From the IMG/VR virus record IMGVR_UViG_3300042372_000278, positions 1 to 30,898 of that record: a stretch of DNA of 30,898 nt; one strand, written 5' to 3'. Position numbers and translations under genes: made by a program. The number at the start of each line of letters is the position of its first letter. Within the stretch, counting starts at the first letter, position 1. Below the pieces are notes generated by a model. The model did not search any database, was not told the DNA's origin, and saw only the letters and a program-made list of their open reading frames with translations. Positions 1-6,541 of the stretch are shown here, piece after piece. The DNA is from a virus.

Positions 1-2
1 GA

Positions 3-833
3 ACTGGGATTTGGCAGTATGAAAACTTTCTTTCTAAAGAAGAGTGCGAAGAACTAATTAAATTCTTTAACGCAAATGAAGAGGAGTGGAGATTTATTTG
101 TTTTTATGGATCTTACGGTATGCATGTTGTTTCTCCATTTACTAAGGAGCATGGTACTTCAATAACTGAAGAATATATGGCTAACCTAAGAGAAAGAATG
201 ATTCAGTACTGTTCTGATGCTGCTGGAAGACCTATGAAGATTAATAGTATGCATGCACAGAAGTGGGAGATTGGTGCTTATGCAAACGATCACTCAGACA
301 ACACAGACCTTGATGGCGAAGATATGGGCTGGGCTGATAACAAACAATACTCTGGGATATATCTAAATAGTCAACCAGACTATGAAGGTGGAGTTTTGAA
401 GTTTAGAGATCACAACCTAGATGTTGTTCCGCCTACGGGATCTTTTGTATCATTCCCTGGAGGCGTAGAAAATATTCATAGCGTTACTGAGATTACTGCT
501 GGAACAAGATACACGATAGTAATATTCTGGGATTATGCAGATGCATGGTACTCTGAAGCACAATTGCAAGAATGGGAAAGATTAATTTTTAAGGAAAGAA
601 TTCATCAATATCAATTGAAGCAGCAATGGAAAGACAAGGTAGCACACCCTTTGCTAGAAAATCCATATGCTGGATTAGACAACCCAGAAGAATTACCAGA
701 AGGACTAATGGAAAGCTTGACTTCTGCAGACATTAAGTGTAATGCTAGAAGAAATCAAGAGGCAGCAATTAAAGCTGGTAAGGTTCCAGCTGGAGTAGTT
801 GTTGACCAGATAATTACAGAGGAAGATGTTTGA
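3..833 (+). CDS. Fe(II)/2-oxoglutarate dioxygenase, prolyl 4-hydroxylase-like (5' end outside window)
   Basis: The frame is open from base 3, so the start lies upstream of the window; the ATG at 120 is internal, because residues before it (WQYENFLSKEECEELI) already form the usual 'fL..eEc..Li' opening of this family. The double-stranded beta-helix carries the iron ligands H-S-D (His codon 291-293) and a distal His (477-479), with the 2OG-binding Arg ten residues later (507-509). Such enzymes hydroxylate protein, nucleic acid or small-molecule substrates using O2 and 2OG; the substrate here is unknown. The C-terminal ~70 residues are charged and outside the core. It overlaps the next gene by 8 bases, so the two are probably translationally coupled. 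Confidence 0.88.
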   Translation, partial: TGIWQYENFLSKEECEELIKFFNANEEEWRFICFYGSYGMHVVSPFTKEHGTSITEEYMANLRERMIQYCSDAAGRPMKINSMHAQKWEIGAYANDHSDNTDLDGEDMGWADNKQYSGIYLNSQPDYEGGVLKFRDHNLDVVPPTGSFVSFPGGVENIHSVTEITAGTRYTIVIFWDYADAWYSEAQLQEWERLIFKERIHQYQLKQQWKDKVAHPLLENPYAGLDNPEELPEGLMESLTSADIKCNARRNQEAAIKAGKVPAGVVVDQIITEEDV

Positions 834-1128
834 TCTAGAATCAGCCGTAAAGCATCACGGCACATTTATTTTTGGATCACCAGAAAGCTCAATTGGAATA
901 AATAAAGACGGTGATTCATACGACTACTCTTTTAATACTGAGACTGGAAGAGTTTCTTACGATAAAGATATTGATAATACTTACTTAGTTTATCTAAATA
1001 ACACCTATACAGAAAAAATTGAAAAAAGAAGATTGACTTTAGAGCAGCTTACAAAGTGGTTCTACGATCTATCAGATGAATATTTTAATGAAAATGTAAA
1101 GAATATAGCTCTGGAGGAAAATATATAA
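826..1128 (+). CDS. hypothetical protein, 100 aa
   Basis: Acidic, Tyr/Asn-rich protein with no family I recognise. It starts inside the end of the upstream 2OG oxygenase gene and its TAA shares a base with the ATG of the next one (TAATG). This tight packing between two oxygenase genes points to one operon and possibly a related role. Confidence 0.75.
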   Translation: MFDLESAVKHHGTFIFGSPESSIGINKDGDSYDYSFNTETGRVSYDKDIDNTYLVYLNNTYTEKIEKRRLTLEQLTKWFYDLSDEYFNENVKNIALEENI

Positions 1129-1898
1129 TGGAATTAAATGAGATAGACGATAGCGATCTGTACTCAGAAAGAGGATCTAATTTTCCAAAATATTTTTTGA
1201 AAAACAAGGAAATTCTAGAAAATAGAAAAGTCATAATAGATAAAGATTTGTGGTACATTCCAGACTTTCTTACAAAAGAGGAGCTTGAATACTTAAAGCC
1301 ATTTTGTGATGATAAAACTGGCTGGTACCTAACATCAAGATCTAGCTCTATTAGAAATAAATTTATTGGTGTTAACTATAGAATACACCCAGAAGGAACA
1401 GTCTGCCCAACACGTGGAATAGATTTAAGTAACAGCGCAATATTTCCAGATGAAACAGATTCAAGATACCATCCAGAGTTGTGGTACAAGCCTGAAGGAG
1501 TATTCGATAGAATGAAAGTGGTTCTTCCAAATAGACTAAATGAGGATATCACTCTACAATCATTCTGGCCTCTGGATGACTCAGATCATAGTGGTGCATA
1601 CCAATGGCACTGGGAAAAAAGTATGGCAGCAGAGCTAGGAGACACAGAGTTCAATGACTTTGGAATGACAGCGGCATGGTCAATATATTTAAATGAAGAT
1701 TTTGAGGACGGTAATTTAGAGTTTTCATATAAGCCATATGTCATTAAGCCTAAAGCTGGAATGTTAATATCAATTCCAATGACAAAAGAATTTACTCATC
1801 GTGTAACTCCAGTAAAAAATGGAGAAAGACATACCCTTTATGGAACATGCTTTCAAGATTTAAACGATAGAGAAATTTCTAATGGAGAAACCTGCTAA
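1128..1898 (+). CDS. Fe(II)/2-oxoglutarate dioxygenase family protein
   Basis: 256 aa. The N-terminal part has the short lead 'YIPDFLTKEELEYL' (residues 43-56) typical of these enzymes. Predicted iron ligands are H161-W-E163 and H224, with R234 in the 2OG-binding position ten residues after the distal His. The HxE form in place of HxD is an accepted but less common facial triad. The middle 'YLNEDFEDGNLEF' is the usual beta-strand before the distal His. The start is set by the TAATG overlap with the upstream gene. Substrate unknown. It is the last gene before a strong promoter at 1902. Confidence 0.86.
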   Translation: MELNEIDDSDLYSERGSNFPKYFLKNKEILENRKVIIDKDLWYIPDFLTKEELEYLKPFCDDKTGWYLTSRSSSIRNKFIGVNYRIHPEGTVCPTRGIDLSNSAIFPDETDSRYHPELWYKPEGVFDRMKVVLPNRLNEDITLQSFWPLDDSDHSGAYQWHWEKSMAAELGDTEFNDFGMTAAWSIYLNEDFEDGNLEFSYKPYVIKPKAGMLISIPMTKEFTHRVTPVKNGERHTLYGTCFQDLNDREISNGETC

Positions 1899-1901
1899 CT
1901 A

Positions 1902-1930
1902 TTGACTAGCTATCTTGGTTATAGTATAAT
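1902..1930 (+). promoter_or_regulatory. sigma-70-type promoter, TTGACT-N17-TATAAT
   Basis: A -35 TTGACT (1902-1907), exactly 17 bases, then TATAAT (1925-1930). The predicted transcription start falls on or one base before the ATG at 1938, implying a leaderless mRNA. Confidence 0.8.
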
Positions 1931-1937
1931 ATAATAT

Positions 1938-2099
1938 ATGAAAACACTTATTATTATTTTTATTTTATCTTTAGCTGTCTGCGGATATCTGGGATATAAA
2001 CTTTATCAAGAAATTTCTGTAATTATGGAAGCAAAAAAAATACAAGATAAATCGGCACAGGATCGGTTTTGGGCAAGTCAACAGTCGTTCGAGGAGTAA
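1938..2099 (+). CDS. small single-pass membrane protein, 53 aa
   Basis: Begins MKTLIIIFILSLAVCGYLGY, one hydrophobic N-terminal segment (residues 3-19), followed by a polar, probably helical tail. No ribosome-binding site lies before the ATG, but TATAAT ends eight bases upstream, so the start fits a leaderless transcript. The Cys at residue 15 is not in a clear lipobox. Its stop is three bases before the GroES start. Function unknown; a signal anchor or spanin-like role cannot be judged. Confidence 0.65.
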   Translation: MKTLIIIFILSLAVCGYLGYKLYQEISVIMEAKKIQDKSAQDRFWASQQSFEE

Positions 2100-2102
2100 A
2101 AA

Positions 2103-2399
2103 ATGATTAAGCCATTTGGCAACTTATTGTTAGTTAAAGAAAATAAGGTAGAAGACAGAACCACATCGTCTGGTATAGTTTTAATGGCTTCGCTTAGCGA
2201 TTCTCCTCTCAGGGTTGGAAAGATACTTGATCTTGGAAATGGTGAACATAACTATAAGGGTGAGCTTATACCAATTAATGGATTGGCCATTGGAGATAGT
2301 GTGTATTACAATCAAAACAGTGGCACAGATATTGAAGATGAAGACGGGGAAAAGTATTTGCTTTTGAATACAAAGAGCGTACTAGCAATTAAGAGGTAA
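2103..2399 (+). CDS. groES: GroES-type co-chaperonin (Cpn10)
   Basis: 98 aa, the usual GroES length (about 95-100). It opens with IKPFGNLLLVKENK and continues with the mobile-loop region 'DRTTSSGIVL' (residues 18-27), then the beta-barrel motifs 'GKILDLGNGE' and 'GDSVYYNQNSGT', ending in a 'yLLLnTKSVLAI' strand. GroES caps GroEL during folding. Phage versions (T4 gp31 is the known precedent) adapt the host chaperonin to capsid protein; no groEL is present here. A good site, GAGGAG, lies seven bases before the ATG. Confidence 0.88.
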   Translation: MIKPFGNLLLVKENKVEDRTTSSGIVLMASLSDSPLRVGKILDLGNGEHNYKGELIPINGLAIGDSVYYNQNSGTDIEDEDGEKYLLLNTKSVLAIKR

Positions 2400-2401
2400 A
2401 T

Positions 2402-2587
2402 TTGAGAAACAAATTTAACTTTAAGGTTTTATCTAACTCAGTTGTTCTTCAGGTTAAAACCAAATCACCAGAGAAGTGGCTTCTTGTAGACAGAGAAACT
2501 GGACAGGTTTATCAGGGTAGCGAAAATGGACATTGGGATAGATTAGATCCAGTTATAAAATATACTGATGATTCTACTATATTGTAA
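2402..2587 (+). CDS. hypothetical protein, 61 aa (TTG start)
   Basis: Starts at TTG, preceded by AAGAGG at the end of the GroES gene. It contains 'WLLVDRETGQVYQGSENGHW', a small beta-rich pattern that I know from short phage proteins without an assigned function. Co-transcribed with GroES, two bases apart. Confidence 0.7.
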   Translation: MRNKFNFKVLSNSVVLQVKTKSPEKWLLVDRETGQVYQGSENGHWDRLDPVIKYTDDSTIL

Positions 2588-2592
2588 CTAAT

Positions 2593-2656
2593 TTAGCGAA
2601 AAAAGTGCGGCGGAAAATAGAAGGCTATTGACAGTACCTGTCGTATATTATATAAT
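2593..2656 (+). promoter_or_regulatory. consensus sigma-70 promoter with operator-like inverted repeat
   Basis: A perfect TTGACA (2628-2633), 17 bases, and a perfect TATAAT (2651-2656). GACAG-tac-CTGTC is an inverted repeat overlapping the -35. An A-rich upstream stretch (GAAAAAAGTGCGGCGGAAAA) resembles the one before the promoter at 5133. The ATG at 2665 lies eight bases after the -10. Confidence 0.82.
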
Positions 2657-2664
2657 AAACTATA

Positions 2665-2796
2665 ATGATAAAAAAACTTGTATGTAAAATTAAAGGCCAT
2701 TTTCTTGTAAATGCAGGAACATGCCCATATACTGGATCAACATATCAATATTGTGAAAGATGTGAGACAATGATTCCAATTCAGGTGGCAGTGTGA
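2665..2796 (+). CDS. DUF1660-like small zinc protein, 43 aa
   Basis: Sequence pattern: Lys-rich start, C7-K-I-K-G-H12, then CPYTGSTYQYCERC with Cys at 20, 30 and 33. This Cys/His pattern matches the short DUF1660 phage family as I remember it and would bind one zinc. There is no Shine-Dalgarno sequence; the ATG lies where the transcript from the 2628 promoter should begin (leaderless). Its GTGTGA end overlaps the GTG of the next small frame. Confidence 0.72.
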   Translation: MIKKLVCKIKGHFLVNAGTCPYTGSTYQYCERCETMIPIQVAV

Positions 2797-2915
2797 AAGA
2801 GCCAAGAATAATGAAGATGGACTGGCGTTCATTAGGATACTGGCCTGTGTACAAAGATGGAAAGCTTACTTGGGAAAGGGATCCAGATGAAGCAGAAGAT
2901 AACCTTTTACTCTAA
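2793..2915 (+). CDS. hypothetical protein, 40 aa (GTG start)
   Basis: Begins at GTG overlapping the stop of the DUF1660-like gene (GTGA). The product is short and charged, with 'WRSLGYWPVYKDGKLTWERDP', which looks like a real small protein rather than noise. It overlaps the next gene by 29 bases. Function unknown. Confidence 0.5.
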   Translation: MKEPRIMKMDWRSLGYWPVYKDGKLTWERDPDEAEDNLLL

Positions 2916-3633
2916 AAGAAAGCAAAACATAGGAAACGAGCATATTCCAGAGCCATCCAAAAGTGCTATTCCAGAATGGTTTTCTTCGGCGGACAAGCAT
3001 AGAAAAATGCCTAACGGTCTTTATGAACTTAACCTTGTTACTAAAGATGGTAAACAAGAATTTGAAAGAGTCTTATCTTGGAAGTCTTGTCCAGCGCTTT
3101 TAGATGCAGTAATATCTGGCTATGTATTAAAAACTCCAGTTGATATAAAAATAAATAAGGTCAACGGTAATCCACATATTTCTAATATTGAAGAGTGTGG
3201 CTATTTTTGCAGCATGCGAGGTTATCAAGAAGGATTGCCTACTCCACATGGATATGAAGACCTACAACTTCAATGGATTACAAACTGGGTTCCAAAAGTC
3301 CCTGCAGGCTACACAACTATGTGGACTCACCCTTTAAATAGATTTGATTTACCTTTTGTTTCTATATCAGGTTTTGTAGATACAGAATCTTATAATCAAA
3401 GGGGAAAGCTTCCGTTTTTTATAAAAAAAGATTTTGAAGGAACAATACCAGCAGGAACTCCATTTATACAGATATTTCCAATTAAAAATGAAAACTGGCA
3501 GATGGATTTAAAGTTATATACGGAAGAAGAAATAGAAGAAAATGATCAAGTAGATTACAAAATAACACATCTACAAGATTCTAGTAAATCTAATTACAAA
3601 AAAAGTTTTTGGGTAAAAAAACAATATGAATAG
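2887..3633 (+). CDS. DUF6065-like phage protein
   Basis: 248 aa from the ATG at 2887. This start is preferred over the ATG at 2857 because AAGGG lies six bases before it and the protein then opens with the conserved 'ITFYSKRKQNIGNEHIPEPSKSAIPEWF' region. Other marks are 'SWKSCPALLDAVISGY', 'HPLNRFDLPF', 'SGFVDTE' and 'AGTPFIQIFPIK'. The set is shared with proteins common in phages that carry many 2OG oxygenases; I match it to DUF6065 from memory. Biochemical role unknown; it may act in the same pathway as the oxygenases. Confidence 0.7.
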   Translation: MKQKITFYSKRKQNIGNEHIPEPSKSAIPEWFSSADKHRKMPNGLYELNLVTKDGKQEFERVLSWKSCPALLDAVISGYVLKTPVDIKINKVNGNPHISNIEECGYFCSMRGYQEGLPTPHGYEDLQLQWITNWVPKVPAGYTTMWTHPLNRFDLPFVSISGFVDTESYNQRGKLPFFIKKDFEGTIPAGTPFIQIFPIKNENWQMDLKLYTEEEIEENDQVDYKITHLQDSSKSNYKKSFWVKKQYE

Positions 3634-3641
3634 GAGCAAAA

Positions 3642-3905
3642 ATGATTGAATGGTTGGCAAGACGTATATTTAGTTGGACAAGCCTTAGAGAATACATCTT
3701 TGATGAAGTTCATCTATATGATCATTTAGATACAATTGTTAATGACCCAGAAGGAATGAAGATAGCATCCTCAAGCTGGATGGAAGGCGATATGTGGTAT
3801 GGTTGGACATATGATAGTAACGCAAAGCGTTACTACTTTGACGATATTGGTAATAAATCCCTTATCGGTTTATGGGAAGATCAATTCCTAAGCAAGGCAG
3901 ACTAA
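3642..3905 (+). CDS. hypothetical protein, 87 aa
   Basis: Trp- and Asp-rich protein with 'WMEGDMWYGWTYDSNAKRYY', no family recognised. A Shine-Dalgarno AGGAG lies before the ATG. The gene ends three bases before a tRNA. Confidence 0.7.
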   Translation: MIEWLARRIFSWTSLREYIFDEVHLYDHLDTIVNDPEGMKIASSSWMEGDMWYGWTYDSNAKRYYFDDIGNKSLIGLWEDQFLSKAD

Positions 3906-3908
3906 CAT

Positions 3909-3979
3909 TTCAGGTTCCTATAATGGTCGTAGAGCGGTTTCCGAAACCGATAATGAAGGTCCGATTCCTTCACCTGGAG
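3909..3979 (+). tRNA. tRNA-Arg, anticodon CCG
   Basis: Folds as a full cloverleaf. Acceptor TTCAGGT pairs with ACCTGGA (seven pairs, one G.U). D stem is CTAT/GTAG with a GG-containing loop. The anticodon stem GCGGT/ACCGA has one G.A mismatch around loop TTCCGAA (anticodon at 3941-3943). The variable loop is four bases and the T stem is GAAGG/CCTTC. The discriminator is G and CCA is not encoded. The T loop reads TCCGATT instead of TTCRANN and A21 is missing, so it is divergent or decaying. It would read CGG, a rare codon in this AT-rich genome. Confidence 0.72.
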
Positions 3980-3983
3980 CTTA

Positions 3984-4175
3984 GTGTCTAAACATTGGGA
4001 AGATAAGTCTCAGTGGATAACAAATTGCCCTATTTGTTATTGTGCAGTAACTCATCAATTAAGAGACTATCATATTCAATATCATGAAGATTTGATCGCA
4101 ATTAGTGAGGTCGGCGAAAATAGAGAGATCCCAGTCAACTACGTTGACACAACTGATGGTATAATAGATACCTAA
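3984..4175 (+). CDS. small zinc-finger protein, 63 aa (GTG start)
   Basis: Contains C-P-I-C (residues 15-18) followed by H-x5-H-x4-H spacing ('HQLRDYHIQYH'), a treble-clef or C2H2-like site. The GTG at 3984 follows GGAG, which belongs to the 3' arm of the tRNA-Arg. Probably DNA- or protein-binding; partner unknown. Confidence 0.68.
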   Translation: MSKHWEDKSQWITNCPICYCAVTHQLRDYHIQYHEDLIAISEVGENREIPVNYVDTTDGIIDT

Positions 4176-4194
4176 CGATAAGGGTATATTAAAT

Positions 4195-4440
4195 ATGGAA
4201 CAGTGGGTAAATAGCTACGCCTCATACGTGCTTGTTTTAAGCGGTGCTGCAGCTATGTTTGTAATTGGCAGGAAGAAAAGATTTGGTTGGCTCTGGTTCA
4301 TATTTAATGAATTTATGTGGACTGCATATGCTTTGATAACAAAGCAGTACGGTTTTATTCTTGGCGCTATCCTTTATGGGATAGTAGGTGTTAAATCTTA
4401 TTTACACTGGTCTAAAAAGGGAATAAACAAGATACATTAA
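4195..4440 (+). CDS. small membrane protein, 2-3 helices
   Basis: 81 aa. Hydrophobic segments lie at about residues 8-24, 30-47 and 51-67, with a basic loop 'GRKKRFG' and a basic C-terminus. The Trp/Tyr-rich 'WLWFIFNEFMWTAYAL' resembles small membrane proteins of actinophages and faintly the transporter PnuC. It might be a holin, but no lysis gene is adjacent. AAGGG precedes the start. A TTGACA and a TATAAT only 10 bases apart (4144-4165) sit in the end of the upstream gene. Confidence 0.68.
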   Translation: MEQWVNSYASYVLVLSGAAAMFVIGRKKRFGWLWFIFNEFMWTAYALITKQYGFILGAILYGIVGVKSYLHWSKKGINKIH

Positions 4441-4452
4441 TAGGGGGAACCA

Positions 4453-4701
4453 ATGGCATACTCTAGATTTACAGACAGCGACATTTATATATACGCTCAT
4501 GTAGGCGGATGGATAGAATGTGCTGCATGTTGGTTAAATGAACGTTCAGATGAATACTCTTTATTATCAATGTCAGAAGAGATCCATGATGATGGACATT
4601 TAATTGCTCATGTACGGGAGCATATTAAAGCAGGGCACGATGTACCAATAGGGCTATTAGCCGAGATCCTAGATGATCCAGAAAGATATGGTAAAATATG
4701 A
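4453..4701 (+). CDS. small Cys/His protein of an actinophage type, 82 aa
   Basis: Opens 'MAYSRFTDSDIYIYAHVGGW', with C-A-A-C at residues 23-26 and H-x3-H in 'HVREHIKAGHDVP'. This layout (CxxC, then a helix with two His) is common in short actinophage proteins and suggests one bound zinc. AGGGGG precedes the ATG. ATGA overlap with the next gene implies coupling. Confidence 0.72.
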   Translation: MAYSRFTDSDIYIYAHVGGWIECAACWLNERSDEYSLLSMSEEIHDDGHLIAHVREHIKAGHDVPIGLLAEILDDPERYGKI

Positions 4702-4925
4702 GTATGGATAATATTGAATTAACAGATGAAGAGATCTCAAAAGGGTATCAATCAGAGAACCCAGATGAAGATAAGTGGGACAACATTGAGAAGGCTTGCT
4801 GGAGCGGATACAAGCAGGTGGGTATGAAGGACAAGGGCGGAAGAAGAGTCCCTAACTGCGTACCTGTAAAGAAGTCCCTATTTGGCACAGAAGGCCCTCA
4901 GAAGCTCATACCAAGGAATAAGTAA
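4698..4925 (+). CDS. phage protein with GYKQVGMK...VPNCVP motif, 75 aa
   Basis: Residues about 34-56 carry 'CWSGYKQVGMKDKGGRRVPN', a short motif I know from many phage proteins, including ends of structural and capsid-maturation proteins; its role is unclear. The rest is acidic and probably disordered. It starts at the ATGA overlap with the previous gene. Confidence 0.7.
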   Translation: MSMDNIELTDEEISKGYQSENPDEDKWDNIEKACWSGYKQVGMKDKGGRRVPNCVPVKKSLFGTEGPQKLIPRNK

Positions 4926-4926
4926 T

Positions 4927-5094
4927 ATGGGTATATTAGATAACCTTGAAGCCTACTTAGAATCGGCGGAAGAGGCAGAAAAGTGCCATTACTGCCAAGC
5001 TATAGCTACATATAATGACCTAGCAGAAGTAGATAGAACCTATCAAATAGTAGGTGTATGTGCATGTCATGCATATAAAGGATTAGTTTCATAA
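4927..5094 (+). CDS. zinc-ribbon-like protein, 55 aa
   Basis: Start at 4927, one base after the previous stop and preceded by AAGGA. The frame could open earlier at 4882, but that lies inside the upstream gene. C-x2-C ('CHYC') and a second pair in 'GVCACH' form a probable zinc site after an acidic helix 'LDNLEAYLESAEEAEK'. Confidence 0.7.
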   Translation: MGILDNLEAYLESAEEAEKCHYCQAIATYNDLAEVDRTYQIVGVCACHAYKGLVS

Positions 5095-5099
5095 TATAG

Positions 5100-5161
5100 A
5101 TCGAAAAAGTGAAGTCGAAAAGTAGAGACCTCTTGTCAGTACCTGACATAAATGTTATAAT
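5100..5161 (+). promoter_or_regulatory. sigma-70 promoter TTGTCA-N17-TATAAT with inverted repeat
   Basis: TTGTCA (5133-5138), 17 bases, TATAAT (5156-5161). GTCAG-tac-CTGAC overlaps the -35, mirroring GACAG-tac-CTGTC at 2629. The upstream A-rich part also matches that site. The ATG follows six bases after the -10. Confidence 0.8.
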
Positions 5162-5167
5162 AAATAC

Positions 5168-5377
5168 ATGCTGCAGAACTTAGAAATACCTGATCCCTTT
5201 GCTACTTTTGTGGCACATAAATATGCCAACTTTAAGGGAGCTAAATATGACTTCTTTAGCGGTGAATGGGATATGGCATGCGGTGCATGCCAAGAGCCAT
5301 TGAGCGCTCCAACTAAAAAGATATTGACTAAGATCAGACTATATCACACTAGAAATGAATGCATGGGTGGATACTAA
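5168..5377 (+). CDS. small zinc-finger protein, 69 aa, probably leaderless
   Basis: Contains C-G-A-C (residues 38-41) and a distal H-x4-C ('YHTRNEC'), a likely zinc site. There is no ribosome-binding site, and the ATG lies at the predicted transcription start of the 5133 promoter. Function unknown. Confidence 0.68.
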   Translation: MLQNLEIPDPFATFVAHKYANFKGAKYDFFSGEWDMACGACQEPLSAPTKKILTKIRLYHTRNECMGGY

Positions 5378-5724
5378 TTAAGAACCTAAACCAGGTATTT
5401 AAGCCATATAAAGCTCAATTTGATAGATGTCCCCTACACATCAAGATCATAGCCGTTTTGTGCGTTATGTACCTATCTGTCCCAATTGACCCATTTGATA
5501 TACTATTTCCCTGGATGGCATTTAGTGATGATCTATTCATAGCAGGCATCCTACTCAAGATATTGCACAAACACGGCGGGCTACCAGAAGAGGATAAGAC
5601 TTCCCCTATAGACCTACTAAGAGATATATTCAAGAGAGTAGATAAGAAACAAGAGCCTACCTCCTTAGCAGCACATTTATTTATAGATAATGTATGCAAG
5701 AATTGTGGATTGAAAGAGGTGTAA
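5359..5724 (+). CDS. DUF1232 (YkvA-like) membrane protein
   Basis: 121 aa. 'AVLCVMYLSVPIDPFDILFPW' followed by 'SDDLFIAGILLKIL' is the DUF1232 pattern: a helix, the Pro-Ile-Asp turn, and a second helix. A C-terminal 'CKNCG' adds a possible metal site. Such proteins are membrane-associated with no firm function. The start at 5359 overlaps the previous gene by 19 bases and lacks a good ribosome-binding site, so coupling or a later start is possible. Confidence 0.72.
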   Translation: MHGWILIKNLNQVFKPYKAQFDRCPLHIKIIAVLCVMYLSVPIDPFDILFPWMAFSDDLFIAGILLKILHKHGGLPEEDKTSPIDLLRDIFKRVDKKQEPTSLAAHLFIDNVCKNCGLKEV

Positions 5725-5727
5725 TAA

Positions 5728-5883
5728 ATGATAGATAAGATTATAGGTAGAAATCCTAATTGTTATACAGGAGGAGATTGCTGGAATTATGACTATTCAG
5801 ATAGATGGTTGTTACTATTCGGTATTGCAATATCAATAGTATTCATAGCCCTAAAAATACGCTCAATAAGAGGTGGCAAATAG
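5728..5883 (+). CDS. small membrane protein, 51 aa
   Basis: The N-terminal part has two Cys ('NCYTGGDCW'), then one transmembrane segment (residues ~27-43, 'WLLLFGIAISIVFIALKI') and a short basic tail 'RSIRGGK'. This is an N-out, C-in layout by the positive-inside rule. It begins three bases after the DUF1232 gene. No family recognised. Confidence 0.62.
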   Translation: MIDKIIGRNPNCYTGGDCWNYDYSDRWLLLFGIAISIVFIALKIRSIRGGK

Positions 5884-5885
5884 AT

Positions 5886-6050
5886 ATGGCAAAAAAACGG
5901 AAGTTCAATTGGGATCAACAGCTTCAATATGCCCAAGAAGCATTAGATAAGAATAAAGCCCTAATAGAGTCTACATCTAGAGGAACTAATGCAAATAAGG
6001 CTTCATCTTGGTCTAGAAGACCATCTAAGAACAAGAGCCCATTGCAATAA
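5886..6050 (+). CDS. basic hypothetical protein, 54 aa
   Basis: Starts MAKKRKFNWDQQLQYAQEAL after AGAGGTGG. The frame is open further upstream, but that part overlaps the preceding small gene. It is highly basic with a helical first half and a Ser/Arg/Lys-rich disordered end. Last gene of the left plus-strand block. Confidence 0.65.
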   Translation: MAKKRKFNWDQQLQYAQEALDKNKALIESTSRGTNANKASSWSRRPSKNKSPLQ

Positions 6051-6098
6051 ATTAGCTCCTACCCATTATATCCCCCTCCCTTTAATCTCCCTTGTATG

Positions 6099-6118
6099 AG
6101 CCTCCTAGAGGCTTATTT
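6099..6118 (+). terminator. hairpin terminator of the left operon
   Basis: AGCCTC-cta-GAGGCT followed by TATTTA, about 50 bases after the last plus-strand gene. The U-tract is short. Confidence 0.5.
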
Positions 6119-6284
6119 AGTGGAGTATTGTGGAGTAAAGTGGAGAATCATACTATCAATTTAGATCCAAATACTATCATTATATATAGTTAAACATATG
6201 TGTGTAATGGAACGTTACCATTTGATGGGTCATAATGTCAATAGGGCCCATATAAAGCATATTGGCCAACATATGTCAATAGAT

Positions 6285-6314
6285 ATTCCAGGAAATTTTT
6301 TTATTTGTTCGTAA
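6285..6314 (-). repeat. bipartite element copy 1
   Basis: Read on the minus strand: TTACGAA, 16 bases, CTGGAAT. One of nine copies in minus-strand intergenic DNA. Confidence 0.6.
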
Positions 6315-6428
6315 AGAGCAATTTTGGCCCATATTTATGGCAAAAAATTATGTCTAATTCTGTATAATTTGTCTCATATAATGAGATATTTTATACAGAT
6401 ATTGACAGATTTTATTCGATTTGCTACA

Positions 6429-6458
6429 AATTCCAGCGTATTTTTATATGCGTCGTAA
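6429..6458 (-). repeat. bipartite element copy 2
   Basis: Minus strand: TTACGAC, 15 bases, CTGGAATT. Followed, like copy 1, by a GGCCCA-type stretch (plus-strand view). Confidence 0.68.
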
Positions 6459-6489
6459 AGAAGAAATTTGGCCCATAATTTGGGCATAC

Positions 6490-6525
6490 AAAAATGGGAC
6501 ATATAGTATATAAACTATATGCCCC
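6490..6525 (-). terminator. rho-independent terminator of the minus-strand block
   Basis: A 12-pair stem with one mismatch (6496-6507 with 6514-6525, loop ATATAA), then ATTTTT in the minus direction. It lies 16 bases after the last minus-strand gene. Confidence 0.8.
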
Positions 6526-6541
6526 ATAGGGGAAAGCTATA

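Larger units (their letters stand above)
6121..6489. other. gene-free region between convergent operons
   Basis: No credible coding sequence. It holds two copies of the bipartite element, a minus-strand promoter candidate TTGACA-N17-TTTATA (6251-6279) pointing left, and a plus-strand candidate TTGACA-N17-TACAAA (6402-6430). It also has GTGGAG repeats (6121-6145) and small palindromes such as CATATTGGCCAACATATG. A short non-coding RNA is possible but not demonstrated. Confidence 0.6.

Noticed and set aside
4144-4165. TTGACA...TATAAT as a standard promoter for the 4195 gene
   Set aside because: The spacing is 10, not 16-18, and it lies within coding sequence; not called as a feature, though the 10-base spacing recalls the minus-strand class.
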